Shown: positions 19,182 through 29,264 of the stretch, piece by piece
How the letters are laid out: each line of letters starts with the position of its first letter
Position numbering within the stretch: position 1 is the stretch's first letter
From: Flectonema sp. DT1601
Lineage: Eukaryota; Euglenozoa; Diplonemea; Diplonemida; Diplonemidae
Assembly: GCA_964019425.1 (NCBI GenBank)
Contig: OZ025788.1
Location: 682,001 to 746,000 of the forward strand
DNA length: 64,000 nucleotides
Reading direction: 5' to 3'
The notes under the pieces: model-generated
Database searches by the model: none
What the model was told of the DNA's origin: nothing
The model's input: only the letters and a program-made list of their open reading frames with translations
Position numbers and translations under genes: made by a program

Positions 19182-20888
19182 TTAACCCTAACACCACCGT
19201 AAGAACCCCCAAAACAACGGGTCCAAAATGTTACTGTTTTTTTCAAAAAGAGAAAAGGTACCCCTCCAGAAAACCTATGTACCAAACCGGACACAACTAC
19301 TACTACGGGTCAATAGAACCTGTCCCGCACACCTAACGGTGCGTACCTTAGTGCGTTGTTGCACATTCAGCAGAACTAATAAAGTTGGCAGTGTCGCACT
19401 AACGCACTCAACGGTTTCCATTCATAGCAGCTGCATGTTATTCCCTTCCCGTATTTTGAAAGGGATGATGTTTCGTCAAAGGGAGCCCAAGTAAAGAGAA
19501 TGCCAAATCACGGCCGAAATTAAATCGAAAAAATCAGATTTCCCCCCTGTTTTTTGAGCTTGTAAAAGCCCTCTGTGGTAGCGGAAAATACACAAACAAC
19601 CCGCATCATGGCACAGCAGGTTCAGACACACGGGAGGATTACCGCATCGGGGTTGATAAACTCGAAAAATATAAATAACATCGATCCCAGATCATGGAAC
19701 TTCATTAGTTACTCGTGCAGCTACTCAGATCAGACCGTGTTGGGCTGGATCTATAAACTTCCACCTCTTTACCCCACCAGCCTGACATGCTGGATTTTTG
19801 GGAAGTTGGCGGTTTAGGAACATCACAAGGAATTTTGTAGTTTTAGAGGGTGTGATACCTTTTGAAACATGAGTAAGCACAAAACGCTTGGTTGCATCGC
19901 TCACAGTAATCCAGTGATTGTGCGCGCTTTGCGCGAACTGCGCACTGACGAGCCTTTTCCATCTTTCCGAGTAGTGTCCCAAAGCTGGCTTGAGGCGATC
20001 AGGGATTGATACTGATTGTGGAGAAGGCGGTACTGATGATGTTCATTAATAGTGTTGGTGCCGCTCTGGTACGTTTAAATGTACCTATAAGCTGCCCAAA
20101 ACAAAGCCAATTTGAAGGATAAGAATCTCTTGCTTCTCCAACTATCCGTCCAAAGTTCACCATGCCCACGTCGCATCAGGATAAAGGAATTCAAGATACA
20201 CGTCTCCACTTCAGATCCTCATGCCCGGGGGCAGGTAATATCGCAGAGAAGTGTAAGTTCCTCTGTATTTCGGCAAAGCGATTACGTGAAAACACTTGCG
20301 GAAAGAACAACAGGGGCATGTCATTCAAACCCCAGGAATCCCCCAGGTTAGATTTTATTGGGAGGTGCGTTAGTAGTGTTGTGCCAACAAAGGCCCTTAG
20401 CTCCTGCGTACTGGTTTTAAATTTTCTTCCCCTCTGTGAGGCATAGGCCTCAGAGTTTTTCTTCATCAGCTGGAAAACTGATTATCCGAAGAAAAACTCA
20501 AAAACCTGCAGCTCCGACTTGCCTGCAACTCTAATCATTAACGTTTCTTGGAAAACGCGTTTTTATTCTTGGTAACCCTTGTTACCTCCCCTCCCCATTT
20601 GGAGATACTTCGTCAAGTGACGAATCGGAGCACACCGACGATGGATTAACAATTACTGTTGCATCCTCATCAGAACTGTGGACCGACATATTTCCCAAGT
20701 TGATTTTGGCCAGCTTTAGCAAATGGAAAAATTACCATTTAATAAAAACTATTGCGGCGCAACATAAAAGACATTGCAACAATACCTCTCCCGTGAAATC
20801 GTTGTACTCAGAAATGCAAAAATTTCACTTAGCAAAAAAAAATTTTTTTTTCAGACTGATATATCAGCTCCGGTATTGTAAGGGTTAA
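19182..20888 (-). mobile_element. Decayed piggyBac DNA transposon with TIRs and TTAA target duplication
   Basis: The element occupies about 19186-20884 and is flanked on both sides by TTAA (19182-19185 and 20885-20888), the invariant piggyBac target site. Its ends are imperfect inverted repeats: left CCCTAACACCACCG, right (reverse complement) CCCTTACAATACCG, 11 of 14 identical, both starting with the family's CCCT. The 1.7-kb interior carries a minus-strand transposase remnant (separate entry). Length is about that of a single-gene autonomous piggyBac, so this is a nearly full-length copy broken by point changes and small indels rather than a MITE. The local base composition is less AT-rich than the surroundings, as expected of inserted DNA. 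Confidence 0.85.
19725..20689 (-). pseudogene. piggyBac transposase pseudogene
   Basis: Minus-strand remnant. A start at 20689 gives MSVHSSDEDATVIV, an acidic piggyBac-like N-terminus. Further on, in another frame, VFEFFFG then a stop, then LMKKNSEAYASQRG, TSTQELRAFVGTTLL, SWGLNDMPL and FSRNRFAEIQRNLHFS (20191-20466) follow the order of the DDE_Tnp_1_7 (piggyBac) N-terminal region. A weaker stretch at 19725-19982 (LPKNPACQAGGVKRWKFID) may correspond to the YLPKKPxKWGxKxW block. The reading frame is broken by at least one stop and at least two frame changes, so no functional transposase is encoded here. The C-terminal part toward 19200 is too decayed for me to read. Confidence 0.8.
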
Positions 20889-21094
20889 ATATTAATTATA
20901 TTTAACAGCTGTGATTCTTAAAACACGCAGTCAATAAACTTCAATGCAACACCTCAAACACTAAGAACGAATATCCGAACTCAAAAAAAAAAGAAAGTTT
21001 TGCTTAGAAAAAAAGCAACACATGCAAGCAAAAAAGTTGGGGGAAAAAAATAAAAAAATGTCAACATTTTTACTTTGAAGTTATTTCTAAGAGG

Positions 21095-21128
<34 letters not shown>

Positions 21129-21923
21129 AATTCTTTTTTAGGCAATCGTAGACACATATCTAAATCATTAAACAAGAAAGTTGAAAAAAACATCCGCTGA
21201 GCTAAAAAGATGCAGTTGTCGAAATAACATTCTCGCGAAGGAAGGCGATCGGGTCTGTGACTAATTCCACGTGACACAAGTCCTCGACTTCGTGAGACAC
21301 GTTCAATGAGCCATTCAAGTAAGAAAGCTTGTCGTCATGCAGATGAATCCACAAATGCAGCTAATTAACCAAACCATTCGCCTGTATTTCAACACAATAA
21401 CAAAAGAGGTTTTGGGTCTGACGCCCTGTCTCTCGACAGGAATGTAAACAAATATTTGGACAAACCTACCGATAGTACTGTCTACCTTCCCAACATCCTC
21501 TTGTTAAAGAAAAGAGAAAAGTGAAAAAGGGAATATTCCAACGGTGGTTCCAAGATAAAAAAAAAAATGAACCTCCGAAGAGCGCAAGAAACAAGAGCGC
21601 AAGTAAGTGTTTCGGGTTCGCGGGGTTGTATGTGAAAAAATTACTCCAATCTTGAAATGAAGGTTTGAAATGAGCGCGAACAAAAAATATTATAAAATGA
21701 AAAGCACAACTCTGATGTGCAGTTTGAAAAGGATAAGCAACAAGGAAGGATGCTGCTCCAACCAATAAGACGTTTTATACAGAACAGAAATATTCAGTCT
21801 GTAGAGAGAAAGTGTTCACAAAAATAAGACTCTAACAGATATCCCGACTATGAAGCAGTCCATCAGCAGTTTATCCGCGAGAATTGTGTATCCGAGTGAA
21901 GAGCAGCCAACTTCATTTTTGGT
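20889..21923. other. Intergenic, 1 kb, no gene seen
   Basis: Contains a plus-strand poly-A tract at 21097-21125 and several shorter homopolymers. It presumably includes the 3' UTR of the repeat-rich surface protein. No coding region or RNA gene recognised. Confidence 0.5.
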
Positions 21924-24900
21924 TTAGACGACAACGCGATTGTTTTCAGAAGCACCTCGGCGTCTGGATGGAGCTTCCTGTTCAGCAGGAGGCAGTTTCA
22001 CAAGCGACCCCATCAAACTCGACTGTGATTTGGTACTCGACGGTGATTTGATACTCGAATGTGATTTAAGGGACGCCTGAGACATACCTCGTCTTCTAGC
22101 AGAAGACGGCCTTGGAGCAGACAGTGTATTCGCAGAGAGGAGCGAAGTACTCAAAGGGCGATTGGTTTTACGATAAACACGCGAAGTGGTTGTCTGAGAT
22201 CTCGATCTCATCATAACAACACTATGTTCTGGTGATGTTATGCTATCCGATACAACTGGTGAATGAAATGAATTACCAGCTGATGAATTTCTAAAAGATT
22301 GATTAGACTCAACGTCAAGAAGATACTCATCATCAGTCTCAAGTACTCCCAATTCTACTCCTGGATTTAACTTCTCAGCGCTCTTTTGACGTCTGCAAAC
22401 TGCTAGTCCCCAAGTAAACCCATCGTATAGAGCTCTAATAAAACACGCTAACATACCACCCATAATAAAGAAAGTACCAATTGTTATAACAGGAGAGGTG
22501 GCTGTTTCCATACAAAATCCTATTCCCCACAATATAAGTCCGGTTGCGGGTAGAATGTTTACCACAAAGAGTAAGTGACTGAGAAACTTTGTAATACCTG
22601 GCTTCCATACGAGACACGTGATTGCCATTATTAGAAATACAACTGAAAGAGTGAAAGCCTTAAGAGCACAATGCCACCAAGTAGTTGCTTTTATTACTGT
22701 TATTAATGTGAGTGGGAGGATGCTGCCAACATCAAGAAGAAGGTATCTACCACGGGTCCAGGGACGTGCACAGAAATTGTCAAATAGCACACCCATTCTT
22801 TCACAGTGTTTATCATCAGATGTAGAAACCCACTCAATAGATCCCAGGATGTATTTTGAGAGACCAGCTCGATGGATTTCGACTGGCATTATTTCCGAAT
22901 TAAAAGCAGTATCAGACAATATATTAAAACATATCCAGTATATTCCAAAACAACAAATCACTCCAGTGACACCAATCAAGATCTTTGAAGCATCAGCTGT
23001 GTATCCGATGCACGCAAAACTACTTTCCAAGCAACCCGGTGACAGGAACAACGGAACCAACAGCGTAACTGTTGGGTAGCGAAATCGCGCCATAGCGTCT
23101 GTCAAAGAAACTTTGAAAATGTATTTGTACGCATACACTGCTGCTGTAAATAATAAATAGACACCAGTTGCGACTATCAAAAACCCAACAACGCAACCTG
23201 CTTCTTGTGAATCTCGAACACTGAAGCCTAGAGGATGGATTAACTTCGGGAGATCTACTTCACCGTCACTGCTCTCAATTAAACATTCCATGTTATCAAT
23301 TATTAAGGCTAATCGGGAAGCCAAGGAACTTGCAGGCGAGCCTCCAGCCACTAAGGTGATCGCCGAAGCCACCGCTACGGAATTACCAATTCCTACCACA
23401 GTTTTTAATGCTGACTTAGTTACAGCAGGAAGTTCGATGTTGAGACCTACTTGTTCTACAATGTCAGTTATCGAAATTGAACTGACGGTGTTAGGAACAG
23501 TTGCATTCGGCAGAGCAGTTGGAATTGATGTTGTATTGATTGGAAGAGAGGTTGGAAGCGCAGTCGGCACGGCAGTTGGAACGGCTGTTGCACGCACTGT
23601 GGTTGGAATCGCAGTCGGAATAGCTGTTGGTACCGCAGTTGGCACAGCAGTCTGAGTGGCTGGTACTGCAGTTGGTACAACGGTCGGCACAGTAGTTGGA
23701 ATGGCTGTTGGGACTGCTGTTGGCACCGCAGTTGGCACAGCAGTCTGAGTGGCTGGTACTGCAGTTGGTACAACGGTCGGCACAGTAGTTGGAATGGCTG
23801 TTGGGACTGCTGTTGGCACCGCAGTTGGCACAGCAGTTGGAATGGCCGTTGACACTGCAGTCGGAACAGCAGTAGGTACAGCAGTCGGAATAGCTGTCGG
23901 CACCGCAGTTGGAATGGCTGTTGGCACAGTAGTAGGTACCGCAGTCGGAACAGCAGTCGGTACCGCAGTTGGCACTGCAGTTGGAATGGCTGTTGGCACA
24001 GCAGTAGGTACCGCAGTTGGCACCGCAGTTGGAATGGCTGTTGGCACAGCAGTAGGTACCGCAGTTGGCACAGCAGTTGGTACAGCAGTAGGCACCGCAG
24101 TAGGTACCGCAGTTGGCACCGCAGTAGGTACCGCAGTAGGGACCGCAGTAGGGACCGCAGTTGGCAATGCAGTTGGAATGGCTGTTGGCACAGTAGTTGG
24201 TACAGCAGTAGGTACCGCAGTTGGCACTGCAGTTGGAATGGCTGTTGGCACTGCAGTTGGCACAGCAGTTGGCACTGCAGTTGGAATGGCTGTTGGCACT
24301 GCAGTTGGCACAGCAGTTGGCACTGCAGTTGGAATGGCTGTTGGCACAGCAGTTGGCACAGCAGTTGGCACAGCAGTTGGCACTGCAGTTGGCACTGCAG
24401 TTGGCACTGCAGTTGGAATGGCTGTTGGCACAGCAGTTGGTACAGCAGTAGGTACCGCAGTTGGCACTGCAGTTGGAATGGCTGTTGGCACAGCAGTTGG
24501 TACAGCAGTAGGTACCGCAGTTGGCACAGCAGTTGGCACAGCAGTTGGCACTGCAGTTGGAATGGCTGTTGGCACAGCAGTTGGTACAGCAGTAGGTACC
24601 GCAGTTGGCACTGCAGTTGGAATGGCTGTTGGCACAGCAGTTGGTACAGCAGTAGGTACCGCAGTTGGCACAGCAGTAGGTACCGCAGTTGGCACTGCAG
24701 TTGGCACTGCAGTTGGCACTGCAGTTGGCACTGCAGTTGGAATGGCTGTTGGCACAGCAGTTGGTACAGCAGTAGGTACCGCAGTTGGCACTGCAGTTGG
24801 AATGGCTGTTGGCACAGCAGTTGGTACAGCAGTAGGTACCGCAGTTGGCACAGCAGTTGGTACAGCAGTAGGTACCGCAGTTGGAATGGCTGTTGGCACA

Positions 24901-26210
24901 GCAGTTGGTACAGCAGTAGGTACCGCAGTTGGTACAGCAGTAGGTACCGCAGTTGGCACAGCAGTTGGCACTGCAGTTGGAATGGCTGTTGGCACAGCAG
25001 TTGGTACAGCAGTAGGTACCGCAGTTGGTACAGCAGTAGGTACCGCAGTTGGCACAGCAGTTGGCACTGCAGTTGGAATGGCCGTTGGCACAGCAGTAGG
25101 TACCGCAGTTGGCACTACAGTTGGCACTGCAGTTGGAATGGCTGTTGGCACAGCAGTTGGTACAGCAGTAGGTACCGCAGTTGGCACTGCAGTTGGTACA
25201 GCAGTTGGCACCGCGGTTGGTACAGCAGTTGGCACCGCGGTTGGTACAGCAGTTGGAATGGCTGTCGGAACTGCAGTTGAACCAGTGCTATATATTTTAA
25301 ATGAAGATCCACAAGAGGCATAAATGTAGTTACCATTGGCAGTTAGTCCAAGACCCTCGTCACAAGTCTGATCTGAGTAAAGTAAGGTAGGAGTAGAAGG
25401 ATTTGGAGACGTAATTTCATAGACACTAAATCCAGGATTACCTTTGTCACCAACAACTAAAAGGTTTCCAACAACGAGGATGTCTTGTATATCAACGAAT
25501 CCTCCAATTGTTGCGGACTCAGGAGGAGGAGTAGCACCTCCCGACATGTCGTAGATTCGAATAGTTGTCTTATCAGCAATATAAAGAGGACCTGGTGAAT
25601 CTTCGATAAAGACCGCCTGAGCTCTGTCTGATGCGCTGATCTTAAATAGTTTTGTAGGCCCTGCGAAGTCAATCGCAAAAGTGTCGTCAGAACAGGCAAT
25701 ATAAGCGACTGTTCCACTAATTGCGACATCTCTTCCCTCACCACTATTTGTTATATCGAAATTGTCTTGAAAATTCATGTTACCATTTGCAGCGACGTAA
25801 AATTGGCGTAGGTCACAAGTTTCATGCAGCGCAAAGAGTGCATCATTTCCAAGATACGAGGTGGTCGCCAGTGCGAGTACGTCAGTTGATGACGTTTTCA
25901 CCTTGGCAGGAGATCCGGTTAAATCTACTGAGCGAAGCTTCTTATCGTCTCCATAGAATACGAAGCTTCCGAATGCCGCGACGTCTACTGTGTCGGTTGC
26001 GAAATTTAAATTGTTACTTGTCGCCATCGCAATATTTGAAGGATTTGATATATCAACAGTAATCGCCCTAGCTCCCGAGAGAAAAGCTAACGATCCAACC
26101 ACCGTCACAGCATTCGTTTGCTGGACAAATGTATCTCTTGAACCTTCTAAGGTAATTGTGACTGAGTTCGTGACCCCTAATGCAATTAAGAAAATTACCT
26201 CCCGCAGCAT
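21924..26210 (-). CDS. Large surface protein: beta-propeller, PTAV repeat stalk, multi-helix membrane domain
   Basis: Single exon, 1428 residues. A signal peptide (about 1-16) is followed by a propeller-like ectodomain (about 17-311) with recurring units such as ITVDISNPSNIAM and VYEITSPNPSTPT, resembling LVIVD-type repeats. Residues about 312-888 are a stalk of roughly 144 four-residue units, PTAV with regularly placed PTAI variants, likely extended and O-glycosylated. A linker leads to a C-terminal region (about 925-1250) with seven or eight membrane helices and Cys-containing loops. The cytosolic tail (about 1260-1428) is Ser/Arg-rich (SSTKSQSSLMG). The architecture suggests an adhesion or sensory receptor with a long stalk; the membrane part is not assignable to a named family by eye. 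The repeat block should be length-variable. Confidence 0.85.
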   Translation of the reverse strand: MLREVIFLIALGVTNSVTITLEGSRDTFVQQTNAVTVVGSLAFLSGARAITVDISNPSNIAMATSNNLNFATDTVDVAAFGSFVFYGDDKKLRSVDLTGSPAKVKTSSTDVLALATTSYLGNDALFALHETCDLRQFYVAANGNMNFQDNFDITNSGEGRDVAISGTVAYIACSDDTFAIDFAGPTKLFKISASDRAQAVFIEDSPGPLYIADKTTIRIYDMSGGATPPPESATIGGFVDIQDILVVGNLLVVGDKGNPGFSVYEITSPNPSTPTLLYSDQTCDEGLGLTANGNYIYASCGSSFKIYSTGSTAVPTAIPTAVPTAVPTAVPTAVPTAVPTAVPTAVPTAVPTAVPTAIPTAVPTVVPTAVPTAVPTAIPTAVPTAVPTAVPTAVPTAVPTAVPTAVPTAIPTAVPTAVPTAVPTAVPTAVPTAVPTAVPTAIPTAVPTAVPTAVPTAVPTAVPTAVPTAIPTAVPTAVPTAVPTAVPTAIPTAVPTAVPTAVPTAVPTAVPTAVPTAVPTAVPTAVPTAIPTAVPTAVPTAVPTAVPTAIPTAVPTAVPTAVPTAVPTAVPTAVPTAIPTAVPTAVPTAVPTAVPTAIPTAVPTAVPTAVPTAVPTAVPTAVPTAIPTAVPTAVPTAVPTAIPTAVPTAVPTAVPTAIPTAVPTAVPTAVPTTVPTAIPTALPTAVPTAVPTAVPTAVPTAVPTAVPTAVPTAVPTAVPTAVPTAIPTAVPTAVPTAVPTAIPTAVPTAVPTAVPTAVPTTVPTAIPTAVPTAIPTAVPTAVPTAVSTAIPTAVPTAVPTAVPTAIPTTVPTVVPTAVPATQTAVPTAVPTAVPTAIPTTVPTVVPTAVPATQTAVPTAVPTAIPTAIPTTVRATAVPTAVPTALPTSLPINTTSIPTALPNATVPNTVSSISITDIVEQVGLNIELPAVTKSALKTVVGIGNSVAVASAITLVAGGSPASSLASRLALIIDNMECLIESSDGEVDLPKLIHPLGFSVRDSQEAGCVVGFLIVATGVYLLFTAAVYAYKYIFKVSLTDAMARFRYPTVTLLVPLFLSPGCLESSFACIGYTADASKILIGVTGVICCFGIYWICFNILSDTAFNSEIMPVEIHRAGLSKYILGSIEWVSTSDDKHCERMGVLFDNFCARPWTRGRYLLLDVGSILPLTLITVIKATTWWHCALKAFTLSVVFLIMAITCLVWKPGITKFLSHLLFVVNILPATGLILWGIGFCMETATSPVITIGTFFIMGGMLACFIRALYDGFTWGLAVCRRQKSAEKLNPGVELGVLETDDEYLLDVESNQSFRNSSAGNSFHSPVVSDSITSPEHSVVMMRSRSQTTTSRVYRKTNRPLSTSLLSANTLSAPRPSSARRRGMSQASLKSHSSIKSPSSTKSQSSLMGSLVKLPPAEQEAPSRRRGASENNRVVV
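23545..25275 (-). repeat. 12-bp coding minisatellite (PTAV/PTAI), about 144 units
   Basis: Tandem 12-bp units encoding Pro-Thr-Ala-Val, with Ile replacing Val at intervals of mostly 3-9 units. Longer blocks recur almost unchanged (for example around 24421-24540 and 24541-24660), showing growth by duplication of multi-unit segments. Units near the 3' edge (23560-23760) are more diverged and include two PATQ variants. Because the period is a multiple of three and stop-free, the plus strand is also open across the block, giving a false GTAV-repeat frame. Confidence 0.95.
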
Positions 26211-26778
26211 CTCTGTTGGGAAACTGTGGAAAGAAAAACTAGCTTAAACCTTGAAAGAGGGGAATAGATTTCGGCTCTCAACTGGTCCCAACTGGAACTT
26301 CATATAATAAACTCCACGAAGCTGCTGAATAATAATTGTTAAAAAGAATACTCAAACAGCTAGATCGCTATCTGTAGCAGAGTAATATCGACCACCGGGT
26401 GTAACTAAATGATTATTCCAGTTGGGTAATTTAATACTAGAATTAATTATAAAGGTAAAAATTAAAAACGCAATTTCGCCAACTAACTCCTCGAAGTTGA
26501 TGGCAAAACTGACTTCAGTACAGTCATTAAAAAAATCGCATTCACGCTGCTTAAACGGAAATTAACGGTGCGATTTTTTTTTTTTTTTTTTTTTTTTTTT
26601 TCCTTTTGGTGTATTAGTAGACAACTAAGATGGAAATTTGAACGAAGTCAGATTTTATAATCACCGACCCTGTTGTCAGATTGTTTGTCGAAGACGAGTC
26701 GGATGAGAAGGACACTTCCGATAGCATCCCCACACTCGTGTAGATAGAATACCTTCCAGTGTTTGGTTTTTATTTACT
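26211..26778. other. Intergenic, no gene seen
   Basis: AT-rich spacer with a plus-strand poly-T tract at 26574-26600. It lies between the Mpv17-family stop codon and the start of the repeat-rich surface protein. No coding region recognised. Confidence 0.45.
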
Positions 26779-27483
26779 TTAGGCTTCCTCTTCTTCTGTT
26801 TTTTGCTGTGGTGGAAGTTCAGGTTCTTCCTTAACGTTTTCTACTGGTCTTGGGTAGGCCGCAGGATCGTCTTTATCACGAGGTCCATTAAGAACATGCA
26901 TACAATAAATATTAAAGAAAAATCCTCCTATTCTTGTAAATGGAACTCTGTGTCTTAGAGGGATTACTGTAAAGGTAAGAGTATCCATTATGAGCCAAAG
27001 AGGGAGACCTACAAGGAACATTTCCATGAATTTTGTGGGCCACTCATCGCATAAACGGTCAAAGTTACCATCTCGTAAACCCATATTCATTATAATACCT
27101 CCAGTATATATGAGTGGAGTTACTACAAAGTTATCAATCAGAACTTGTTGCCACCACGGAAGGCCCATTTGAAGTAAGTAAAAGTAACCATACTCTAAAG
27201 GACCATAAACAGATCCTATTATGCATACCCTTCCTACTCTAATCCATTCCCATCCCTGTTCTTCCACTTCTTCTTCCTCAGAGTCGAGATCTTCTTCTCT
27301 TTGTCTCTTCTCTTCAATCTTTTTCAGGGCGATCTTATTTACGGTAATCTCGCCACTCTGCGAAATCATGTCCGTGATACCCGCCGTCACAGACACCACT
27401 AAAGAAGCTTCCAAGATAGCACCGTGAACACCAGTAAATAACCAATTCATCGTACTCCCTCCCATTAGGAATGGAACAGGCAT
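26779..27483 (-). CDS. Mpv17/PMP22-family membrane protein
   Basis: Single exon, 234 residues. Family landmarks in order: an N-terminal helix (TGVHGAILEASLVVSVTAGI) followed by a DMISQ block like the family's GDxxxQ, then a charged insert (EEDLDSEEEEVEEQ, about 62-75), RVGRVCIIGSVYGPLEYGYFYLL (family pattern R-x(6)-G-x(3)-GPxxHxWY), VLIDNFVVTPLIYTG, and a C-terminal block with DEWPTKFMEMFLVGLPLW. Mpv17 and PMP22 proteins are four-helix proteins of the mitochondrial inner membrane or peroxisome; Mpv17 forms a channel and supports mitochondrial DNA maintenance. The acidic tail and acidic insert are unusual. Organelle location cannot be decided from the sequence. Confidence 0.85.
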   Translation of the reverse strand: MPVPFLMGGSTMNWLFTGVHGAILEASLVVSVTAGITDMISQSGEITVNKIALKKIEEKRQREEDLDSEEEEVEEQGWEWIRVGRVCIIGSVYGPLEYGYFYLLQMGLPWWQQVLIDNFVVTPLIYTGGIIMNMGLRDGNFDRLCDEWPTKFMEMFLVGLPLWLIMDTLTFTVIPLRHRVPFTRIGGFFFNIYCMHVLNGPRDKDDPAAYPRPVENVKEEPELPPQQKTEEEEA

Positions 27484-27731
27484 GGTTTGTGTGAAACTGT
27501 TTGAAAGAAAGATCCTTACAGAGTAGAAGAGAACATATTAAGATTGTAGTTAGTGGCAAGAATCAAGTTTCGAACCATCGCATCGTTGACGACGCGTCAC
27601 AAAGATTGTATTCATAAATTGTGAAGGCCACAATAATATAACAACAGAAACAATTAGTAAAAACAAGTAGCTGCGACGACTATCGGGTTAGTTTCTCAGC
27701 CGTGACGCATTACGTAGTTTGAAGTAATTGA

Positions 27732-28628
27732 TTACAAAGTGAGTTGTATTTCCATTCCGTCATATGCAAGTTCAGTTGGAGGGTTGTGAGACTCAAGAGA
27801 TTTGTTGACCGTCTCGTGATCTATTTCACAACACATTCCTGTAATGAGAGCCCTTTTAGGATTCAACGCCTTGATGACTTCAAGAGCTTCCTCCAGACAG
27901 TAATGAGAATAGTTTTTAACTTTCAGACGAAGGGAGTCAATTACTAAAACTTCAATCGAAAGGGTTTTGAGATACTCAAAAGTGTCGTCGGGAATGCTGT
28001 TGACGTCAGAGAGGTAACAAAACGATCCTTTCTTCCCAAATGCGAACCCAAGAGAAACATAACTACCTCCGTGTAATACCGGCAGTAAATGAACTGGCAT
28101 GCCATCAATTTCTGTTAACTGCAGACTGCATGGGATTTCCTGGTGGAATAAATTACCAACAACTCGTCCACCAGACTCTTCTTCATCTCTAAACATGTAT
28201 CCATAAACTTTCTTTAAATAAGAATATGTTATTCCAGTACAAAATATTGGAGTCGGGACCTGAAGTGTCCAATCGTTAATGGGCTGACTTGAGAGTTGAA
28301 CCTCTCGAAGATTATCAAAACCCCCAATAGCATCCATGTGATCATGAGTTAGTAAAACAGAACTAATTTTCATGTTTGTTGATCGATGCTCTTCCTGAGA
28401 CAACACTCGGCAAATGGAATCGTAGAAAGACTTACCGCAATCTACTAATAATCCTTTTTCTGGTTCCGTTTGCACCCAAAGTGACGGAGTTCCTCTTCGA
28501 TTCTTAGAAGTTGGATCCCGAAGTGCCGACGTGCAGACTTCACAGTTCGCTTCCTTTTGAATTACGTGCCGCAAATTTGGAAGCGCATTTGAGCAGCCTG
28601 TGCCGAGAAACACAAATTTAGCTTCCAT
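27732..28628 (-). CDS. MBL-fold hydrolase (PhnP/RNase Z-like subgroup)
   Basis: Single exon, 298 residues with no targeting signal. Family landmarks: FLGTGCSNALPNL at the N-terminus, a CEVCTSALRDP segment with RRGTPSLWV, LLVDCGKSF, then the metal motif LTHDHMDAIGG (HxHxD), LPVLHGG (third ligand His), CYLSDVNSIPDD (bridging Asp) and LVIDSLR. The Cys-bearing segment CEVC in this position and the overall length match the PhnP-like proteins seen in fungi and plants, whose bacterial relative cleaves cyclic ribose phosphates; the substrate in eukaryotes is not known. All metal ligands needed for activity appear present. The tract TTCATTCCCCAG (AG at 28641-28640) precedes the ATG by about a dozen nt. 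Confidence 0.88.
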   Translation of the reverse strand: MEAKFVFLGTGCSNALPNLRHVIQKEANCEVCTSALRDPTSKNRRGTPSLWVQTEPEKGLLVDCGKSFYDSICRVLSQEEHRSTNMKISSVLLTHDHMDAIGGFDNLREVQLSSQPINDWTLQVPTPIFCTGITYSYLKKVYGYMFRDEEESGGRVVGNLFHQEIPCSLQLTEIDGMPVHLLPVLHGGSYVSLGFAFGKKGSFCYLSDVNSIPDDTFEYLKTLSIEVLVIDSLRLKVKNYSHYCLEEALEVIKALNPKRALITGMCCEIDHETVNKSLESHNPPTELAYDGMEIQLTL

Positions 28629-29264
28629 CTTATCTCAGGCTGGGGAATGAATTGAAATAAAATCCTCATTAATCATCAAACACACACAAATAATATCCAA
28701 CACGTAGGTGTATCCATAGGCCATACAGTTGGCAGGTTTGGCAACTTTGAGAGCTGCTACAAAATAAAATAAAGCAGCTGATGAAATAAGAATAGTCTCA
28801 TGCAGATCAGCGCGTACTTTCAAAGTGGTCACTAACCACATTGAGGGCTCACGGTACAAGTTAGTTAGCCGAGATGATCAGTTACCAAATAGCAGCGATT
28901 AGAAGTTACTTTTAAAGCAACTCCTCAACTTAGTAAAGATTATGAAATAATTTACTTCCCTGACAGAAGATCATTTAGGCAGCGAGTAGCTGGACGTTTC
29001 CTGCCCAATGCCTAAATGAGTCAGTAAAGGTAATTTCCAGAGACGATGTTTCGTCTTCCGAGGAAGTTAGAATCAAATTGTTAAACGAATCGTGTTCTCC
29101 GCCGAGAATCATTCTCAAGGCGATTGTTTAACAAGAAGGTTTTCTGTGTATTCGTGAGTTGAGCGATGAGATAATTATCGGAACGGAACAAAGAAATACA
29201 GCGCACTTCAAAAACACAAACAGATGCTGTTAGAGATTAGAGTAACTTTATTACTTTAATCTTT
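28629..29264 (-). promoter_or_regulatory. Intergenic with clear trans-splice acceptor candidate
   Basis: Immediately upstream of the MBL-fold start the minus strand reads TTTCAATTCATTCCCCAG, a pyrimidine-rich tract ending in AG, unlike the A-rich acceptors of the cis-introns. The rest of the 636-bp spacer holds the 3' UTR of this region and no recognisable gene. Confidence 0.45.

Noticed and set aside
23749-25323. 524-codon plus-strand open frame of GTAVG repeats
   Set aside because: It is the antisense shadow of the PTAV minisatellite: the 12-bp unit lacks stops in this frame. It has no independent start context or non-repeat sequence.
27566-27590. GGTTCGAAAC on the minus strand as a tRNA T-loop
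   Set aside because: The flanking bases cannot form the T stem, and no acceptor or anticodon stem could be found around it. The same applies to a similar GGTTCGAAAC at 17151.
28635-28859. 74-codon minus-strand hydrophobic ORF just before the MBL-fold gene
   Set aside because: It overlaps the pyrimidine tract and acceptor AG of the MBL-fold gene and begins with TTG. It is best explained as intergenic sequence.
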